Shown piece after piece: positions 54,597 to 64,000 of a stretch of 64,000 nt of DNA. The DNA lies in contig CAJYYA010000010.1 of the NCBI GenBank assembly GCA_913778905.1, forward strand, positions 310,001 to 374,000. Direction: 5' to 3'. Source of the DNA: an uncultured Naasia sp. (lineage in GTDB: Bacteria; Actinomycetota; Actinomycetes; Actinomycetales; Microbacteriaceae). A model generated the notes under the pieces. The model made no database searches. It was not told the DNA's origin and worked only from the letters and a program-made list of their open reading frames with translations. The stretch's first letter is position 1; each line of letters starts with the position of its first letter. The position numbers and the translations under genes were made by a program.

Positions 54597-55849
54597 GGCT
54601 CATCCGCTTCTGGTTGCGACTCCCCCGCAGGGCATTCGGGCCCAGGGACAGGACGACGCCGTGGCGTGAGCGCGTCGACGACGACTACGACGAGGAGGAA
54701 GCACGGTATGAGATACCCCGGCCATCCCACTCCACGCGACGTCGCGGCGATGATGCCCGCCACCCCGAGGGCGCCACCCACCGCCGCGAAGATCCAGCGC
54801 AGCGAAGGGTACCGAGCGGAGAGGCTCAGCCACCAGTTCTCCCTCGTGATCGGCGCGGATCCGTTCCACCCCCGCCGGAACTCGTCACGGAACGTCCGGA
54901 CAACGGTCTGCGGCGCAACCCGGTACTCGCCCTCCGGCTCATCTCCCACCTCGGCCATTTCCGCGGCGACGTGAGGGACTTCGAAAACGGATGCGAGACG
55001 GGAGAACGAATCGCTCCGGCTGCTCGTTTCCCGTAGCAGGATGCGTAGGCGCTCCGCCGCGGCGGGGTCCTTGACGAGACGGTTCACCGCATCGTCCCAG
55101 AGCGTGTCCGGCGCGACCAACGCCTCGAGCATCTCACCCGCCAGAGTGGTCGACTCACCCGGAACGGCCGATGAGCCGGGATCGAGGATCACGATGTCCC
55201 GGTCCCAGATGCCGGCGATCGACCGCGCACCCGCACCGATGACGAAGCCTCGACGGTCAGCGAAGCGGACGAAGGTGACGGCACCTTCCACGAAGGCGGC
55301 AGAACTCACCGGCCCGTGTATACCCGGAGCGGCCCTCCGGATCAGCCTCCAGTCGAGCGACGTCGCCGAACCCAGGTCGGTCACGCGCAGCTCGGTGCCG
55401 TCTCCGCGCGCCAGCGCGGCGAGGAGAACATCGTCAGCACGAAGTGCCGTCACCGCGTCTGTCGCGGCCGAGAAGAGACTCCCGCCGGTCGCAAGGGAAC
55501 TCCCCGGCTCGTCGAGATCGGCACCCGGGCCCGGCAGGTCATTGAGAAGGTAGCTCGTCACGCCGGAGGCCTCGAGCCGGGGCGCCAAGTCCTCCCAGGT
55601 CTCCACGACAGCGCCGGGAGGACGCGGTGAACCCGCCAAGCGACCACTCTCGGCGAACGCCACCAGAGCCTCGACATGACCCCGGGCATCCCCCACCGCG
55701 GAACGGTCGATCAACGCCGGAAGGCCCTCTTCCCGCAGGATGCCCTCCAACAGGCCCGCAAGGTCTTCCGGCACCGCGGGGACGACCACTGAGGTCATGA
55801 ATGCTGTGCGATCACCGCCCTCGCCGACCCGCGGCCTGAAGAACGCCAC
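54593..55849 (-). CDS. Unrecognised two-TM protein next to SUMF1-like gene
   Basis: I do not recognise this 418-aa protein. Residues 1-~340 are soluble and of mixed alpha/beta character, with few Lys and many Asp/Glu/Arg. LVAPDTLWDDAVNRLVKDPA, VAPQTVVRTFRDEFRRGW and ENWWLSLSARYPSLRW stand out. Two membrane helices close the protein (~352-372 FAAVGGALGVAGIIAA, ~376-394 YLIPCFLLVVVVVDAL), followed by a proline-rich tail. GTG 55849 has AGGA 7 nt upstream, inside the end of rluD, so it is expressed with that operon. An internal ATG at 55798 is possible. It overlaps the SUMF1-like gene. Confidence 0.78.
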   Translation of the reverse strand: MAFFRPRVGEGGDRTAFMTSVVVPAVPEDLAGLLEGILREEGLPALIDRSAVGDARGHVEALVAFAESGRLAGSPRPPGAVVETWEDLAPRLEASGVTSYLLNDLPGPGADLDEPGSSLATGGSLFSAATDAVTALRADDVLLAALARGDGTELRVTDLGSATSLDWRLIRRAAPGIHGPVSSAAFVEGAVTFVRFADRRGFVIGAGARSIAGIWDRDIVILDPGSSAVPGESTTLAGEMLEALVAPDTLWDDAVNRLVKDPAAAERLRILLRETSSRSDSFSRLASVFEVPHVAAEMAEVGDEPEGEYRVAPQTVVRTFRDEFRRGWNGSAPITRENWWLSLSARYPSLRWIFAAVGGALGVAGIIAATSRGVGWPGYLIPCFLLVVVVVDALTPRRRPVPGPECPAGESQPEADEP

Positions 55850-55852
55850 GGA

Positions 55853-56776
55853 TCAGTCCTGCTCGAGGACCTCGAGTGCGTGGCGCAGGTCGGCGGGGTA
55901 GGTGCTCTCGAACATCACACGCTCGCCCGTGCCGGGGTGGGTGAAACCGAGGCGCATGGCGTGCAGCCACTGGCGCTCGACGCCGAGCCGCGCGGAGAGC
56001 TGCGGATCGGCGCCGTACATCGCGTCGCCGACGCACGGGTGACGCTGGGCCGCCATGTGGACGCGGATCTGGTGCGTGCGTCCGGTCTCGAGATGGATCT
56101 CGAGCAGCGTGGCCGCGCGGAACGCCTCGAGCGTCTCGTAATGCGTCACGGACGGCTTGCCGTCAGCCGTGACCGCGAACTTCCAGTCGGACTTCGGGTG
56201 TCGACCGATGGGAGCGTCGATGGTTCCCGCGAAGGGATCCGGGTGCCCCTGCACGACGGCGTGGTAGATCTTGTCGACCTCGCGCTCCTTGAAGGCGAGC
56301 TTCAGAGCGGTGTAGGCGTGCTCGCTCTTCGCGACCACCATGAGTCCGCTCGTGCCCGCGTCGAGCCGATGGACGATGCCCGCGCGTTCGGCGGCACCGG
56401 ACGTGCTGACGCGGACGCCGCCGGCTGCGAGAGCGCCCAGCACGGTCGGTCCGGTCCATCCCGGTGAGGGATGAGCCGCAACACCGACGGGCTTGTCGAT
56501 CACGACGATGTCGTCGTCCTCGTGGACGATCGTCAGACCGGGCACGGCGAGGGGCACGATCTGCGGCTCCTCCCGCTCGGACCATTCGACCTCGAGCCAG
56601 GATCCGGCCTTCAGCTTGTCCGATTTGCCGAGCACCCGACCGTCGAGGGCGACGCCGCCCGCTTCCGCGGTCTCGGCGGCGAGGGTGCGGGAGAAGCCGA
56701 GCAGCTTCGCCAGCCCGGCGTCGACACGGGTGCCGTCGAGGCCGTCCGGAACGGGCATGCTGCGCGAGGGTGCCAC
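55853..56776 (-). CDS. rluD: RluD-family 23S rRNA pseudouridine synthase
   Basis: Makes pseudouridine in 23S rRNA (or a related target). The 307-aa protein has an N-terminal S4 domain ([19 protein letters not shown], ~residues 14-75) and the catalytic domain with the conserved HRLDAGTSG (~137-145) carrying the nucleophile Asp. [19 protein letters not shown] is a second family motif. The GTG start lies 2 bp after lspA. It is followed 3 bp later by the unknown membrane gene and not by dnaE. Confidence 0.93.
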   Translation of the reverse strand: MAPSRSMPVPDGLDGTRVDAGLAKLLGFSRTLAAETAEAGGVALDGRVLGKSDKLKAGSWLEVEWSEREEPQIVPLAVPGLTIVHEDDDIVVIDKPVGVAAHPSPGWTGPTVLGALAAGGVRVSTSGAAERAGIVHRLDAGTSGLMVVAKSEHAYTALKLAFKEREVDKIYHAVVQGHPDPFAGTIDAPIGRHPKSDWKFAVTADGKPSVTHYETLEAFRAATLLEIHLETGRTHQIRVHMAAQRHPCVGDAMYGADPQLSARLGVERQWLHAMRLGFTHPGTGERVMFESTYPADLRHALEVLEQD

Positions 56777-56778
56777 GT

Positions 56779-57375
56779 TCAGGCCTCCGTCTCGTGATCG
56801 TGCAGTCGCTCGCCGGCCGACTCACGAGCGGACTTCTTCGACGATGGGATCTTCTTGCCGTCCAGCCCTACGCCGCGGAGCGTGAGAAGGATGAAGAGGC
56901 CCATGCTGCTCACGATCGCGATATCGGCGATGTTGAAGATCGCCGGGAAGTAGATGACGCTGATGAAGTCGACGACGTGACCGACGGCGAAGCCGGGCTC
57001 GCGGAAGAGGCGGTCGAACAGGTTGCCGACCGTGCCGCCCAACAGCATCCCGAAGAGCACGGCCCAGGTGATCGAACGGATCCTCCGGGCGAAGAAGACG
57101 ATCACGCCCGTCACGGCAACCGCGATGATCGAGAAGATCCAGGTCGTGCCGCTGGCGAACGAGAACGCGGCACCGGGGTTCTTCACGTAGATGAAGCGCA
57201 CCACTTCGCCGAGCACCGGAACGGGTTCGCCCAGATCCAGGTTCCCGACAACCCAGGCTTTGGCGGCCTGGTCGATGACGAAGACGAACGCCGCGACCAG
57301 CGCGAGAAGCGTCAGCGCGCGAGCGCTGACCTTCCCGGTGGTCGCGGCGTTCGTCTGGGGCTCAGGACTGACCAA
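56779..57375 (-). CDS. lspA: Lipoprotein signal peptidase
   Basis: The membrane aspartic protease (signal peptidase II) that cleaves prolipoproteins, 198 aa with four helices. Catalytic Asp residues are in GNLFDRLFR and FNIADIAIV. The first helix has [11 protein letters not shown], and [10 protein letters not shown] is conserved. The start appears to be TTG at 57375, overlapping divIVA by 14 bp; no better start is in frame upstream of helix 1. Its products pass to Lnt, encoded at 8981-10525. Confidence 0.93.
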   Translation of the reverse strand: MVSPEPQTNAATTGKVSARALTLLALVAAFVFVIDQAAKAWVVGNLDLGEPVPVLGEVVRFIYVKNPGAAFSFASGTTWIFSIIAVAVTGVIVFFARRIRSITWAVLFGMLLGGTVGNLFDRLFREPGFAVGHVVDFISVIYFPAIFNIADIAIVSSMGLFILLTLRGVGLDGKKIPSSKKSARESAGERLHDHETEA

Positions 57376-58051
57376 AGCCCTGGAAGCTCGGCGCCTGGCT
57401 CACGTTGAGGTTGCCGTAGTTGCCGGTGCTCGCGATGTTGCTCGACGCGTCGAGCTCACGGAGCTGGCCCTCGATGTAGCCCTTGAGCTTGAGGCGGTAC
57501 TCGCGCTCGAACGTACGCAGCTCGTCGATGCGGTTCTCGAGCGTGGTGCGCTCGCCCTCGAGGGAGGAGATCTGCGAACGCTGCTTGGCCTCGGCCTCGG
57601 CGACGACGCGGGCGGCGGTGGCGTGACCCTCGGCGATGAGCGCGTCGCGCTTCTCGATGCCCTCGCGGACGTGCTCCTCGTGGAGGCGACGCGCCAGCTG
57701 AAGAAGTCCGTTGGTGTTGTTGGTGTCGACCGAGGCGCTGTCCACGGGGGCGGCAGCGGCGGCGGCCGGAGCAGCCGCGACGGGCTGAGGCTCGGGCTCG
57801 GCGACGGGCTCGGGAGCGGCGGGCGCCGGTGCGGCGGCCTGAGCCGGAGCGGATCCGCTGCGCTGCAGCTCGGCGATGCGGGACTCGCTCGCGATCAGGC
57901 GCTGGCGGAGGTCCTCGTTCTCCTGACCGAGGCGGCGCAGCTCGACGACGACCTCGTCGAGGAAGTCGTCGACCTCGTCCTGGTCATACCCCTCGCGGAA
58001 CTTAGTCGGCTGGAATCGCTTGTTGACGACGTCTTCCGGCGTGAGCGCCAT
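57362..58051 (-). CDS. divIVA: DivIVA/Wag31 polar growth protein
   Basis: Organises polar cell-wall synthesis in actinobacteria. The 229-aa protein starts with the membrane-binding DivIVA domain (LTPEDVVNKRFQPTKFREGYDQDEVDDFLDEV read in parts, residues 3-40). A coiled coil follows, interrupted by an Ala/Pro linker (~75-115), then a second coiled coil (~125-215). It overlaps lspA by 14 bp. It lies in the usual place, downstream of yggT. Confidence 0.95.
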   Translation of the reverse strand: MALTPEDVVNKRFQPTKFREGYDQDEVDDFLDEVVVELRRLGQENEDLRQRLIASESRIAELQRSGSAPAQAAAPAPAAPEPVAEPEPQPVAAAPAAAAAAPVDSASVDTNNTNGLLQLARRLHEEHVREGIEKRDALIAEGHATAARVVAEAEAKQRSQISSLEGERTTLENRIDELRTFEREYRLKLKGYIEGQLRELDASSNIASTGNYGNLNVSQAPSFQGFGQS

Positions 58052-58304
58052 GTGTTTGCCACCTTCAGGGGTACTCGGTTGTTTCGGATGTTTGCGCGGT
58101 GTCGGCTCCTCTGCGGGAGCTTCGACCGCCGACAGTATTCAGGAATCGCAGCTCTTCGACCGAGCCGACACGGCCCGTCTCAGAGCCTCGCCAGGAACCC
58201 ATCCGCGATGTCCGCGGACCGGATCCAGCAGGTCAACGGTAGCGCGAGAGCGGCCGGAATCCCAGCCGTGTGACTTCCGGGATAGAGCCCACGCCGTGCT
58301 CGCA

Positions 58305-58604
58305 TCAGATGAAGCGCGTGACGATGTTCATCGCGATGATGACGATGAGCAGAGTGATGGTAAATCCGAAGTCGAGCGCGATAGGCCCGATGCGCAGAGG
58401 GGGGATCAGACGACGGAAGAACCTCAGGGGCGGGTCGGTCACCGTATAGACGATCTCGGCCAAAACGAGCAGGAAACCCCGGGGTCGCCAGCTTCGAGAC
58501 AGTGCCTGCACCAGATCGAGCGCGAATCGTGCAAAAAGAATGAGGAAGTAGAGCGACAGAGCCAGATAGACGATGTACGCGATGAGGCTGATGGCGCTGG
58601 TCAC
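58305..58604 (-). CDS. yggT: YggT-family membrane protein
   Basis: A small membrane protein of 99 aa with two main helices (~8-32 and ~72-95) separated by a loop containing DPPLRFFRRLIPPLRIGPIA, the YggT signature. Its exact function is unknown; it accompanies sepF and divIVA in Gram-positive division clusters. The 253-bp gap to divIVA and the 67-bp gap to sepF leave room for a divIVA promoter. Confidence 0.92.
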   Translation of the reverse strand: MTSAISLIAYIVYLALSLYFLILFARFALDLVQALSRSWRPRGFLLVLAEIVYTVTDPPLRFFRRLIPPLRIGPIALDFGFTITLLIVIIAMNIVTRFI

Positions 58605-58671
58605 GCGACCATTCTCCCATCACGCGACTGAGCGCCCGGGACGGCGCTCGGTCGCGTGACGACGGGGCTGC

Positions 58672-59142
58672 TCAGAAGGCCGCGTCGACGTCGCCGTCGA
58701 CCGCCCCCTCGCCCGAGACCGCCACGTGGGCCGGGGAGAGGAGGAACACCTTGTTGGTGACGCGCTCGATCTTCCCGTAGAGGCCCTGCGAGAGGCCGCT
58801 GGCGAAGTCGATCAGGCGACGCGCGTCGGCCTCGCTCATCTGCGAGAGATTGATGATGACGGGCACCCCGTCGCGGAAGCTCTCCGCGATCGCCTGAGCG
58901 TCCTTGTACTGACGCGGGTGAACCGTGAGGATCTCGTTCATTTCGACCACCGGAGGAACCGCTGTGACGCGCGGCTGACGTTTCGGGAGGGCGGTCACCG
59001 TCGCGCGGTTCTGCGCGGCCGGAGCCGTCTGGGCTGGAGCCGGCGCGGCGGTCTGAGCGGGTGTCTCAGGCTGCTCGTCGTACTCGTAGTCTTCGTCGGC
59101 GAGGCCGAGGTAGACCATCGTCTTGCGGATGGGGTTGGACAT
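58672..59142 (-). CDS. sepF: Cell division protein SepF
   Basis: Membrane anchor and organiser of FtsZ. The 156-aa protein has the N-terminal amphipathic membrane-targeting helix ([13 protein letters not shown]), an acidic/proline-alanine linker (~20-65), and the SepF domain (~70-150, [40 protein letters not shown] in parts). It lies in the order ftsZ-yggS-sepF-yggT-divIVA. Confidence 0.95.
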   Translation of the reverse strand: MSNPIRKTMVYLGLADEDYEYDEQPETPAQTAAPAPAQTAPAAQNRATVTALPKRQPRVTAVPPVVEMNEILTVHPRQYKDAQAIAESFRDGVPVIINLSQMSEADARRLIDFASGLSQGLYGKIERVTNKVFLLSPAHVAVSGEGAVDGDVDAAF

Positions 59143-59175
59143 TTCGGGTACCTCCGGGTGGATTCGAAACCGACC

Positions 59176-59859
59176 CTACGGCGCGGTCGGGCGCTGTCCC
59201 GTGATTGCCGAACCGACGCGCAGGTGTGTCGCTCCCTCTTTCAGCGCACTCTCGAGATCACCCGACATCCCCGCCGAGATCCGACGAGCGTCGGGATCGA
59301 TCTCACGTACCCGATCGGAGATCTCGCGGAGCCTCCGGAAAGCCGGCTCCGCGTCTTCACCGAGCGGGGCGACGGCCATGACCCCGGCGAGTCGGAGCCC
59401 CCTCGCCGAGACCACACGGCGGGCGATCTCGGGGACATCGGCCGGGGCCGCTCCCCCGCGTCCGGGTTCCCCGGAGAGGTCGACCTGCACGAAGACCTCG
59501 GTCTCGTCGTCGGCGCCGTCGAGCGCATCGACGAGCTGCAGGCGATCCACCGAGTGGATGGAGTGGGCGTAGGTCCGCACCTGGCGGGCCTTCTTGGTCT
59601 GCAACTGCCCGACGAAGTGCCAGCGGATGTCGGCGGGAAGCGCCGCGGCCTTCTCACGAGCCTCCTGATGGCGGCTCTCGCCGAAATCCCGGACACCGAG
59701 GTCGTAGAGGTTCTGCACGAGCTCTACGGGATGGAACTTGGTCACGACGATCGTGGTCACCTCGGACGGGTCGCGTCCCGCTTCCTCCGCGGCCCGGACG
59801 ACCCTCTCGCTCACCGCCTCGAGGCGGGAGCGGAGGGCGTCCGGCTGCGAGTGGCTCAC
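59176..59859 (-). CDS. yggS: PLP homeostasis protein (YggS/PROSC family)
   Basis: A pyridoxal-phosphate binding protein that maintains PLP and amino-acid balance; it has no known enzyme activity. The 227-aa TIM-barrel carries the PLP lysine in [11 protein letters not shown] (~residue 38). [25 protein letters not shown] and [13 protein letters not shown] are also typical. The GTG at 59859 overlaps the ftsZ stop (GTGA). Confidence 0.93.
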   Translation of the reverse strand: MSHSQPDALRSRLEAVSERVVRAAEEAGRDPSEVTTIVVTKFHPVELVQNLYDLGVRDFGESRHQEAREKAAALPADIRWHFVGQLQTKKARQVRTYAHSIHSVDRLQLVDALDGADDETEVFVQVDLSGEPGRGGAAPADVPEIARRVVSARGLRLAGVMAVAPLGEDAEPAFRRLREISDRVREIDPDARRISAGMSGDLESALKEGATHLRVGSAITGQRPTAP

Positions 59860-61022
59860 TTGAGGAAGTCGGGGATGTCCAGGTCGTCGTCGTCCTCGTA
59901 GTCGCCTTCGAGGTCGGTCGTCTGAGTGAGGTTGGTGCTCTCCGCAACCGCCGCCCACTCCTGCGAGCCGGTCGCGCCGTCCATTCCCGCCACGCCGAGA
60001 GCGGCGCCGCCGGCCAGCGGAGCGCCCGTGTCGACGAAGTTGCTGCGGCGCCCCTCGCGGACGGCCGGGTTGGGCTCGCCCCCGTCGAAGCCCGCGGCGA
60101 TGACCGTGACACGGACCTCGTCGCCCAGGGTGTCGTCGATGACGGCGCCGAAGATGATGTTCGCCTCGGGGTGGACGGCCTCCTGAACGAGCTTCGCGGC
60201 GTCGTTGATCTCGAAGATGCCGAGGTTCGAGCCACCCTGGATGCTGAGCAGGACGCCGTGGGCTCCGTCGATGCTGGCCTCGAGCAGAGGCGACGCCACG
60301 GCGAGCTCAGCGGCCTTGATGGCGCGGTCGGCCCCCCGTGCGGATCCGATACCCATGAGAGCCGATCCCGCTCCCTGCATGACGCTCTTCACATCGGCGA
60401 AGTCGAGGTTGATCAGACCCGGGGTCGTGATCAGGTCGGTGATGCCCTGAACACCGGCGAGGAGCACCTGGTCGGCCGTCTGGAAGGCCTCCATGATGCT
60501 GATGCCGCGGTCGCTGATCTCGAGCAGACGGTCGTTCGGGACGACGATGAGGGTGTCGACCTCGTTCTTGAGCGCCTCGACGCCGCGCTCGGCCTGCGAC
60601 TGGCGGCGCTTGCCTTCGAAGCTGAACGGCTTGGTGACGACACCGATGGTGAGGGCGCCGATCGACTTCGCGATCCTTGCGACGACAGGCGCACCACCGG
60701 TTCCCGTGCCACCACCCTCGCCCGCGGTCACGAAGACCATGTCGGCCCCGGCCAGGGCCTCTTCGATCTCCTCGGCGTGGTCCTCGGCTGCGCGGCGTCC
60801 GACTTCGGGATCGGCGCCGGCGCCCAGGCCGCGGGTGAGTTCGCGGCCGACATCGAGTTTGACGTCGGCGTCGCTGAGGAGGAGTGCCTGCGCATCGGTG
60901 TTGATCGCAACGAACTCGACGCCGCGCAGACCGAGCTCGATCATGCGGTTGACGGCATTGACACCGCCGCCGCCGACTCCGACGACCTTGATGACGGCCA
61001 GATAGTTCTGGTTGCTGGACAT
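59856..61022 (-). CDS. ftsZ: Cell division protein FtsZ
   Basis: The tubulin-like GTPase that forms the Z-ring. The 388-aa protein has [15 protein letters not shown] at the N-terminus, the GTP signature [12 protein letters not shown] (~residues 106-117), the T7 loop [11 protein letters not shown], a linker, and the C-terminal peptide LDIPDFLK that binds SepF. AGGAG 8 nt before ATG 61022 is the ribosome binding site. The 150-bp gap from ftsQ is AT-richer and probably holds its own promoter. Confidence 0.97.
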   Translation of the reverse strand: MSSNQNYLAVIKVVGVGGGGVNAVNRMIELGLRGVEFVAINTDAQALLLSDADVKLDVGRELTRGLGAGADPEVGRRAAEDHAEEIEEALAGADMVFVTAGEGGGTGTGGAPVVARIAKSIGALTIGVVTKPFSFEGKRRQSQAERGVEALKNEVDTLIVVPNDRLLEISDRGISIMEAFQTADQVLLAGVQGITDLITTPGLINLDFADVKSVMQGAGSALMGIGSARGADRAIKAAELAVASPLLEASIDGAHGVLLSIQGGSNLGIFEINDAAKLVQEAVHPEANIIFGAVIDDTLGDEVRVTVIAAGFDGGEPNPAVREGRRSNFVDTGAPLAGGAALGVAGMDGATGSQEWAAVAESTNLTQTTDLEGDYEDDDDLDIPDFLK

Positions 61023-61172
61023 GCGACTGCTCCTGGAAAGCTTCAGGTTCGGGTGGAGGGTTAATCTTCTACGGGGTATGTATTTCTACTGGGTGCGAAG
61101 CTACGCGCCACGGCCCCGGCGTGTCTGGAAGCGCGCCGCGTGTCGCCTTCATCGGATCCCGAAAGTCGACTC
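61023..61172 (-). promoter_or_regulatory. Putative ftsZ promoter region
   Basis: This 150-bp gap between ftsQ and ftsZ contains an AT-rich stretch (around 61058-61090) with several TANNNT-like hexamers (for example TAGAAG and TACATA on the minus strand). In other actinobacteria ftsZ has internal promoters here. No single -10 can be picked. Confidence 0.4.
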
Positions 61173-62255
61173 TCATCGGATGATCCCGACGCCGGGTGAC
61201 GAAACGTCGTATTCCTTGACCTCGGTGGGCTTCTGAGCCAGCAATCGGTTGAGATGCTGAGCCTTCACTGCGGAGTCGCTCGAGTCACCCCAGACGACCC
61301 TCTGACCGCTGCTGAGGGTCAGAGTGACGTCATCGACCGTCGATGCCCGGATCTTGTCGACCTGGCCGCGCAGGTCGGCGGGAAGGGCCACGAGGACCTT
61401 GGCCGCTGCTTGGAAGTCGACGCTCGCGACGTTCCGGTCCGGCATCTCGATCAACGGGAAACCCGCGGGTCGCTCGGTCGGCGAGGAGACGGTCACTCCG
61501 GCCGAATCCACGAGGTCGAAGCCTCCCTCGCGTGCCAGTACCGCGACGGGGGTGCGCTCGACGACGCGGATGACGAGAGTTCCGGGCGGAAGACTCTCGG
61601 TCGAGTAGCTCTCGATGAGCGGGTACTGCGCGAGCCCCGCCTGGATGCGCCCGAAGTCGACCAGGGGCAGCGGTGTGCCGAGCTGGTCGTCGACCGCGGC
61701 CTGGATCTCGGCCGGCGCGACGAGCGTCGCTCCCTCCACCCGGACCTCGCGCAGAGCGAAGAGGGGCGAGAAGGCGCCGACGGCCACCACGCCCGCCAGG
61801 GCGGCTACGACACCGCCCGCGACCAGATAGGCGATGCGCGTGCGCCGTCGCCTGGCCGTGAACCGGCGGACCTCGTTCTTCTCGGTGCGTTTGCGGGCAC
61901 GCGTGGCTCGACGCAGATCGGCACGCGCACGACGTTCGGCGCGCGCGGCTTCCCTCGACGCGGAACGGGCGGCCTTCACCTCGGCCCGGACCTCTTCGTG
62001 GGGGTCGGGGGCTTGGCTGGACGGTCTCTCCTCGGCGGCACCCGTCCCCACGTGCGGGCGAGCTTCGGAGCGACCCGAAGATGCTGCGGTTCCGGGACTG
62101 TCCGCCTTCGATCCGGCCCCCCGAGCCGGGGCCTTCCGAGCGGCGTCCTTCGCGGCGGCACTCTTCGTTGCTCGCGGAGAGACGCCGGCACGAGCAGTGT
62201 CGCTGGGCGCCTCCGGCGGCGGCTTGGGGACCTCGAAGCCGACGGGGCGCTTCAC
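61173..62255 (-). CDS. ftsQ: Cell division protein FtsQ
   Basis: A divisome bitopic protein, 360 aa. It has a long hydrophilic, basic cytoplasmic part (~1-140), one membrane helix (~143-165, IAYLVAGGVVAALAGVVAVG), a POTRA domain (LREVRVEGATLVAPAEI) and the beta domain. The cytoplasmic region is much longer than in E. coli and very rich in Ala/Arg/Lys/Ser. It starts 1 bp after the murC stop. Confidence 0.92.
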   Translation of the reverse strand: MKRPVGFEVPKPPPEAPSDTARAGVSPRATKSAAAKDAARKAPARGAGSKADSPGTAASSGRSEARPHVGTGAAEERPSSQAPDPHEEVRAEVKAARSASREAARAERRARADLRRATRARKRTEKNEVRRFTARRRRTRIAYLVAGGVVAALAGVVAVGAFSPLFALREVRVEGATLVAPAEIQAAVDDQLGTPLPLVDFGRIQAGLAQYPLIESYSTESLPPGTLVIRVVERTPVAVLAREGGFDLVDSAGVTVSSPTERPAGFPLIEMPDRNVASVDFQAAAKVLVALPADLRGQVDKIRASTVDDVTLTLSSGQRVVWGDSSDSAVKAQHLNRLLAQKPTEVKEYDVSSPGVGIIR

Positions 62256-63665
62256 CTAGTGCCCGCTTCCGGACTCGGCGTCGAGTGCCTCGAGCACCTG
62301 CGGCACGATCCGATACACGCTCCCGCAGCTCAGCGTCATGACGATGTCGCCGTCGCGAGCCAGCTCGGCGGCGCGTTGCGCGGCCGCCTGCCAGTCCGGG
62401 AGGAAGTCGACACGGGACTGGTCGGTGAACTCTCGACTGACGAACTCCCCCGTCACCCCCTCGACGGGATCTTCGCGCGCGCCGTCCACGTCGAGGACGA
62501 TCGTGTGATCGGCCATCTCCTCGTAGACGGCCGCGAACTGCGGCGACATCAGCTGAGTCCGGCTGAAGAGGTGCGGCTGGTGAATGGCGATGATCCGGCC
62601 GCCACCGACCACGCTGCGCGCGGTCGCCAGCGCGGCGGCCGCTTCGGACGGGTGGTGGGCGTAGTCGTCGTACACCTTGACCCCGCGACGCTCGCCCTTG
62701 AGCTCGAACCGGCGCTTCGTGCCGCCGAAAGCGCCGAGAGCGCGGGCGGCCGACTGGCCTTCGAATCCGAGAGCGACCAGCACGGCGAACGCGCCGGTCG
62801 CATTGATGGCGTTGTGGCGGCCCGCGACCCCGAGGGTGACCGGGTAGTCGGCGCCCTTCCAGGTGACGGTGAACGTCACCGCATCGGCCGTCACGATGTC
62901 GCGCACGCGAACGTCCGCATCGGCGCTCTCGCCGAAAGTGACGACGTTCTTGTTCGAGATGAGCTCGCGGATGCGCTGGGCGCCGGAGTCGTCGGACGAC
63001 AGGATCACGAGCTCGCTGGCCCGGTCCGCGAAGATGCCGAACGCGGCGTCGAACGCCCCGACGCTGCCGTAGTGGTCGAGGTGGTCCGAATCGACGTTGG
63101 TGATCAGCGCGATCGCGGTGTCGTAGAGCAGGAACGAGCCGTCCGACTCGTCGGCCTCGAGCACGAAGAGGTCGCTGGGGCCGCTCGCGGCGCTGGTCCC
63201 GACCGACGAGATGACACCGCCGTTGACGAAGTTCGGCCCCGCCTCCAGCTCGAGCAGCGCGGAGACGATCATGCCCGCCGAGGTCGTCTTGCCGTGCGCG
63301 CCCGCAACCGAGACCACGCGCTTGCCGGTCGTGAGCCACTTGAGAGCCTGCGAGCGGTGCAGGATCGTCAGGCCCCGCTCGCGAGCCGCGACGTATTCGG
63401 GGTTGTCCTCCCAGAGCGCGCTCGTCACGACCAACGTGTCCGCATCCGCGATGTTGGCGGCGTCGTGGCCCACCGAGATGCGAGCGCCCAGATCGCGCAG
63501 CCCCTGCAGGTAGGGACCTTCGTCGCGATCGGATCCGGACACCTGGTACCCGGCCTCCAGGAACATGCGGGCGATCCCGCTCATACCGGATCCCCCGATG
63601 CCCACGAAATGGAGCTTTCCGGGGTCGGCGGGCAAGGTCAGCGAGAGGTCGGGCTTGATCGGCAC
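62256..63665 (-). CDS. murC: UDP-N-acetylmuramate--L-alanine ligase
   Basis: Adds L-alanine to UDP-MurNAc in peptidoglycan synthesis. The 469-aa protein has the N-terminal Rossmann motif [14 protein letters not shown], the ATP-binding [12 protein letters not shown] (~residues 114-126), [26 protein letters not shown], and YAHHPSE. The chosen start is GTG 63665, with AGGG 8 nt upstream and 10 bp after murG; the frame is open further upstream. Confidence 0.96.
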   Translation of the reverse strand: MPIKPDLSLTLPADPGKLHFVGIGGSGMSGIARMFLEAGYQVSGSDRDEGPYLQGLRDLGARISVGHDAANIADADTLVVTSALWEDNPEYVAARERGLTILHRSQALKWLTTGKRVVSVAGAHGKTTSAGMIVSALLELEAGPNFVNGGVISSVGTSAASGPSDLFVLEADESDGSFLLYDTAIALITNVDSDHLDHYGSVGAFDAAFGIFADRASELVILSSDDSGAQRIRELISNKNVVTFGESADADVRVRDIVTADAVTFTVTWKGADYPVTLGVAGRHNAINATGAFAVLVALGFEGQSAARALGAFGGTKRRFELKGERRGVKVYDDYAHHPSEAAAALATARSVVGGGRIIAIHQPHLFSRTQLMSPQFAAVYEEMADHTIVLDVDGAREDPVEGVTGEFVSREFTDQSRVDFLPDWQAAAQRAAELARDGDIVMTLSCGSVYRIVPQVLEALDAESGSGH

Positions 63666-63675
63666 GCGTTCTACC

Positions 63676-64000
63676 CTAGGCTCGCCGCGCCGATGCGGCC
63701 GTGAGGGCGGCCTCGAACAGATCAGCGGTTCGGTCGGCTCCATCGCGCACACCCGTGCGCGCCGATGCCGCTGCCATGGCCGCCACACGGGCGGGCTCGG
63801 CTAAGAGCGGAAGCAGCGACGACTCGACCCAGCCCGGCACGAAGTCGGCGTCGTCCACGAGGAGCGCTCCCCCCGCCTCCACGACGCCGCGCGCATTGAA
63901 GCGCTGCTCGCCGTTGCCGACGGGGTAGGGAACGTACACGGCAGGAACGCCGAGCGCAGACAACTCGCTGACGGTCGCGGCACCGGCCCGCGATACGGCG
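63676..64000 (-). CDS. murG: MurG glycosyltransferase (C-terminal fragment)
   Basis: Makes lipid II by adding GlcNAc to lipid I on the inner membrane face. Only the last ~107 codons are in the window; the gene continues past the right edge. The visible part has [33 protein letters not shown] (donor binding) and [14 protein letters not shown], all typical of MurG. It precedes murC by 10 bp. Confidence 0.95.
   Translation of the reverse strand, partial: AVSRAGAATVSELSALGVPAVYVPYPVGNGEQRFNARGVVEAGGALLVDDADFVPGWVESSLLPLLAEPARVAAMAAASARTGVRDGADRTADLFEAALTAASARRA

Noticed and set aside
61330-63339. Long frames over ftsQ and murC, including a 669-aa one on the same strand
   Set aside because: They are out-of-frame shadows. 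The murC and ftsQ frames carry all recognisable motifs.

Overview
The window is chromosomal DNA of a high-GC actinobacterium, most likely a member of the Microbacteriaceae. The evidence is the gene order (trmI-pafB-pafC-tatA-tatC-helY-lnt-rbpA; trpD-ctaE-qcrCAB; ctaCDF; murG-murC-ftsQ-ftsZ-yggS-sepF-yggT-divIVA-lspA-rluD-dnaE), the strong GC bias at third codon positions, frequent GTG/TTG starts, and a palindromic repeat built on CTCGATACGC / CTACTCGAC of a kind I recall as common in that family. The genus cannot be fixed from the sequence. I saw no tRNA, rRNA, CRISPR array, transposase, integrase or prophage gene.

1-11 kb: the start of a PAC2 protein, a HAD phosphatase, the tRNA m1A58 methyltransferase trmI, an FKBP lipoprotein, pafB-pafC, a small membrane protein, tatA-tatC, the helY-type helicase and lnt. 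This is the actinobacterial Pup-proteasome neighbourhood, but mpa/arc, dop, pup, prcBA and pafA are all absent. rbpA follows on the other strand, behind a perfect match to the sigma-R promoter consensus.

11-28 kb: accessory and housekeeping modules. These are nfeD-SPFH-GDPD, an SDR plus Nudix pair, a MarR repressor divergent from an MMPL exporter, a PAP2 phosphatase overlapping a Na+/H+ antiporter tail to tail, an EEP hydrolase with a membrane protein, a Cys-containing small protein divergent from an OhrR-like sensor, a ROK repressor divergent from a GH36 alpha-galactosidase, a DUF5684-like membrane protein and a fasciclin lipoprotein.

28-34 kb: a glycerol/dihydroxyacetone block. dhaK-dhaL-dhaM and a low-molecular-weight protein-tyrosine phosphatase are read leftward in overlapping frames, and glpF-glpK are read rightward.

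34-49 kb: trpD, the cytochrome bcc-aa3 respiratory genes in two convergent operons (ctaE-qcrC-qcrA-qcrB and ctaC-ctaD-ctaF) separated by a Nudix gene, an ErpA-type Fe-S carrier, an M20 peptidase, a DUF3043 membrane protein, pyrD, nrdR, hisD and a flavin reductase.

49.5-64 kb: a non-coding block of about 0.5 kb with tandem palindromic repeats, dnaE, an unusual two-gene insertion (a SUMF1-fold protein and an unrecognised two-TM protein), and then the division/cell-wall cluster from rluD back to a truncated murG. Almost every convergent junction carries a long, near-perfect hairpin terminator. Several genes have a TANNNT -10 box only 6-8 nt before the start codon, which implies leaderless transcripts.
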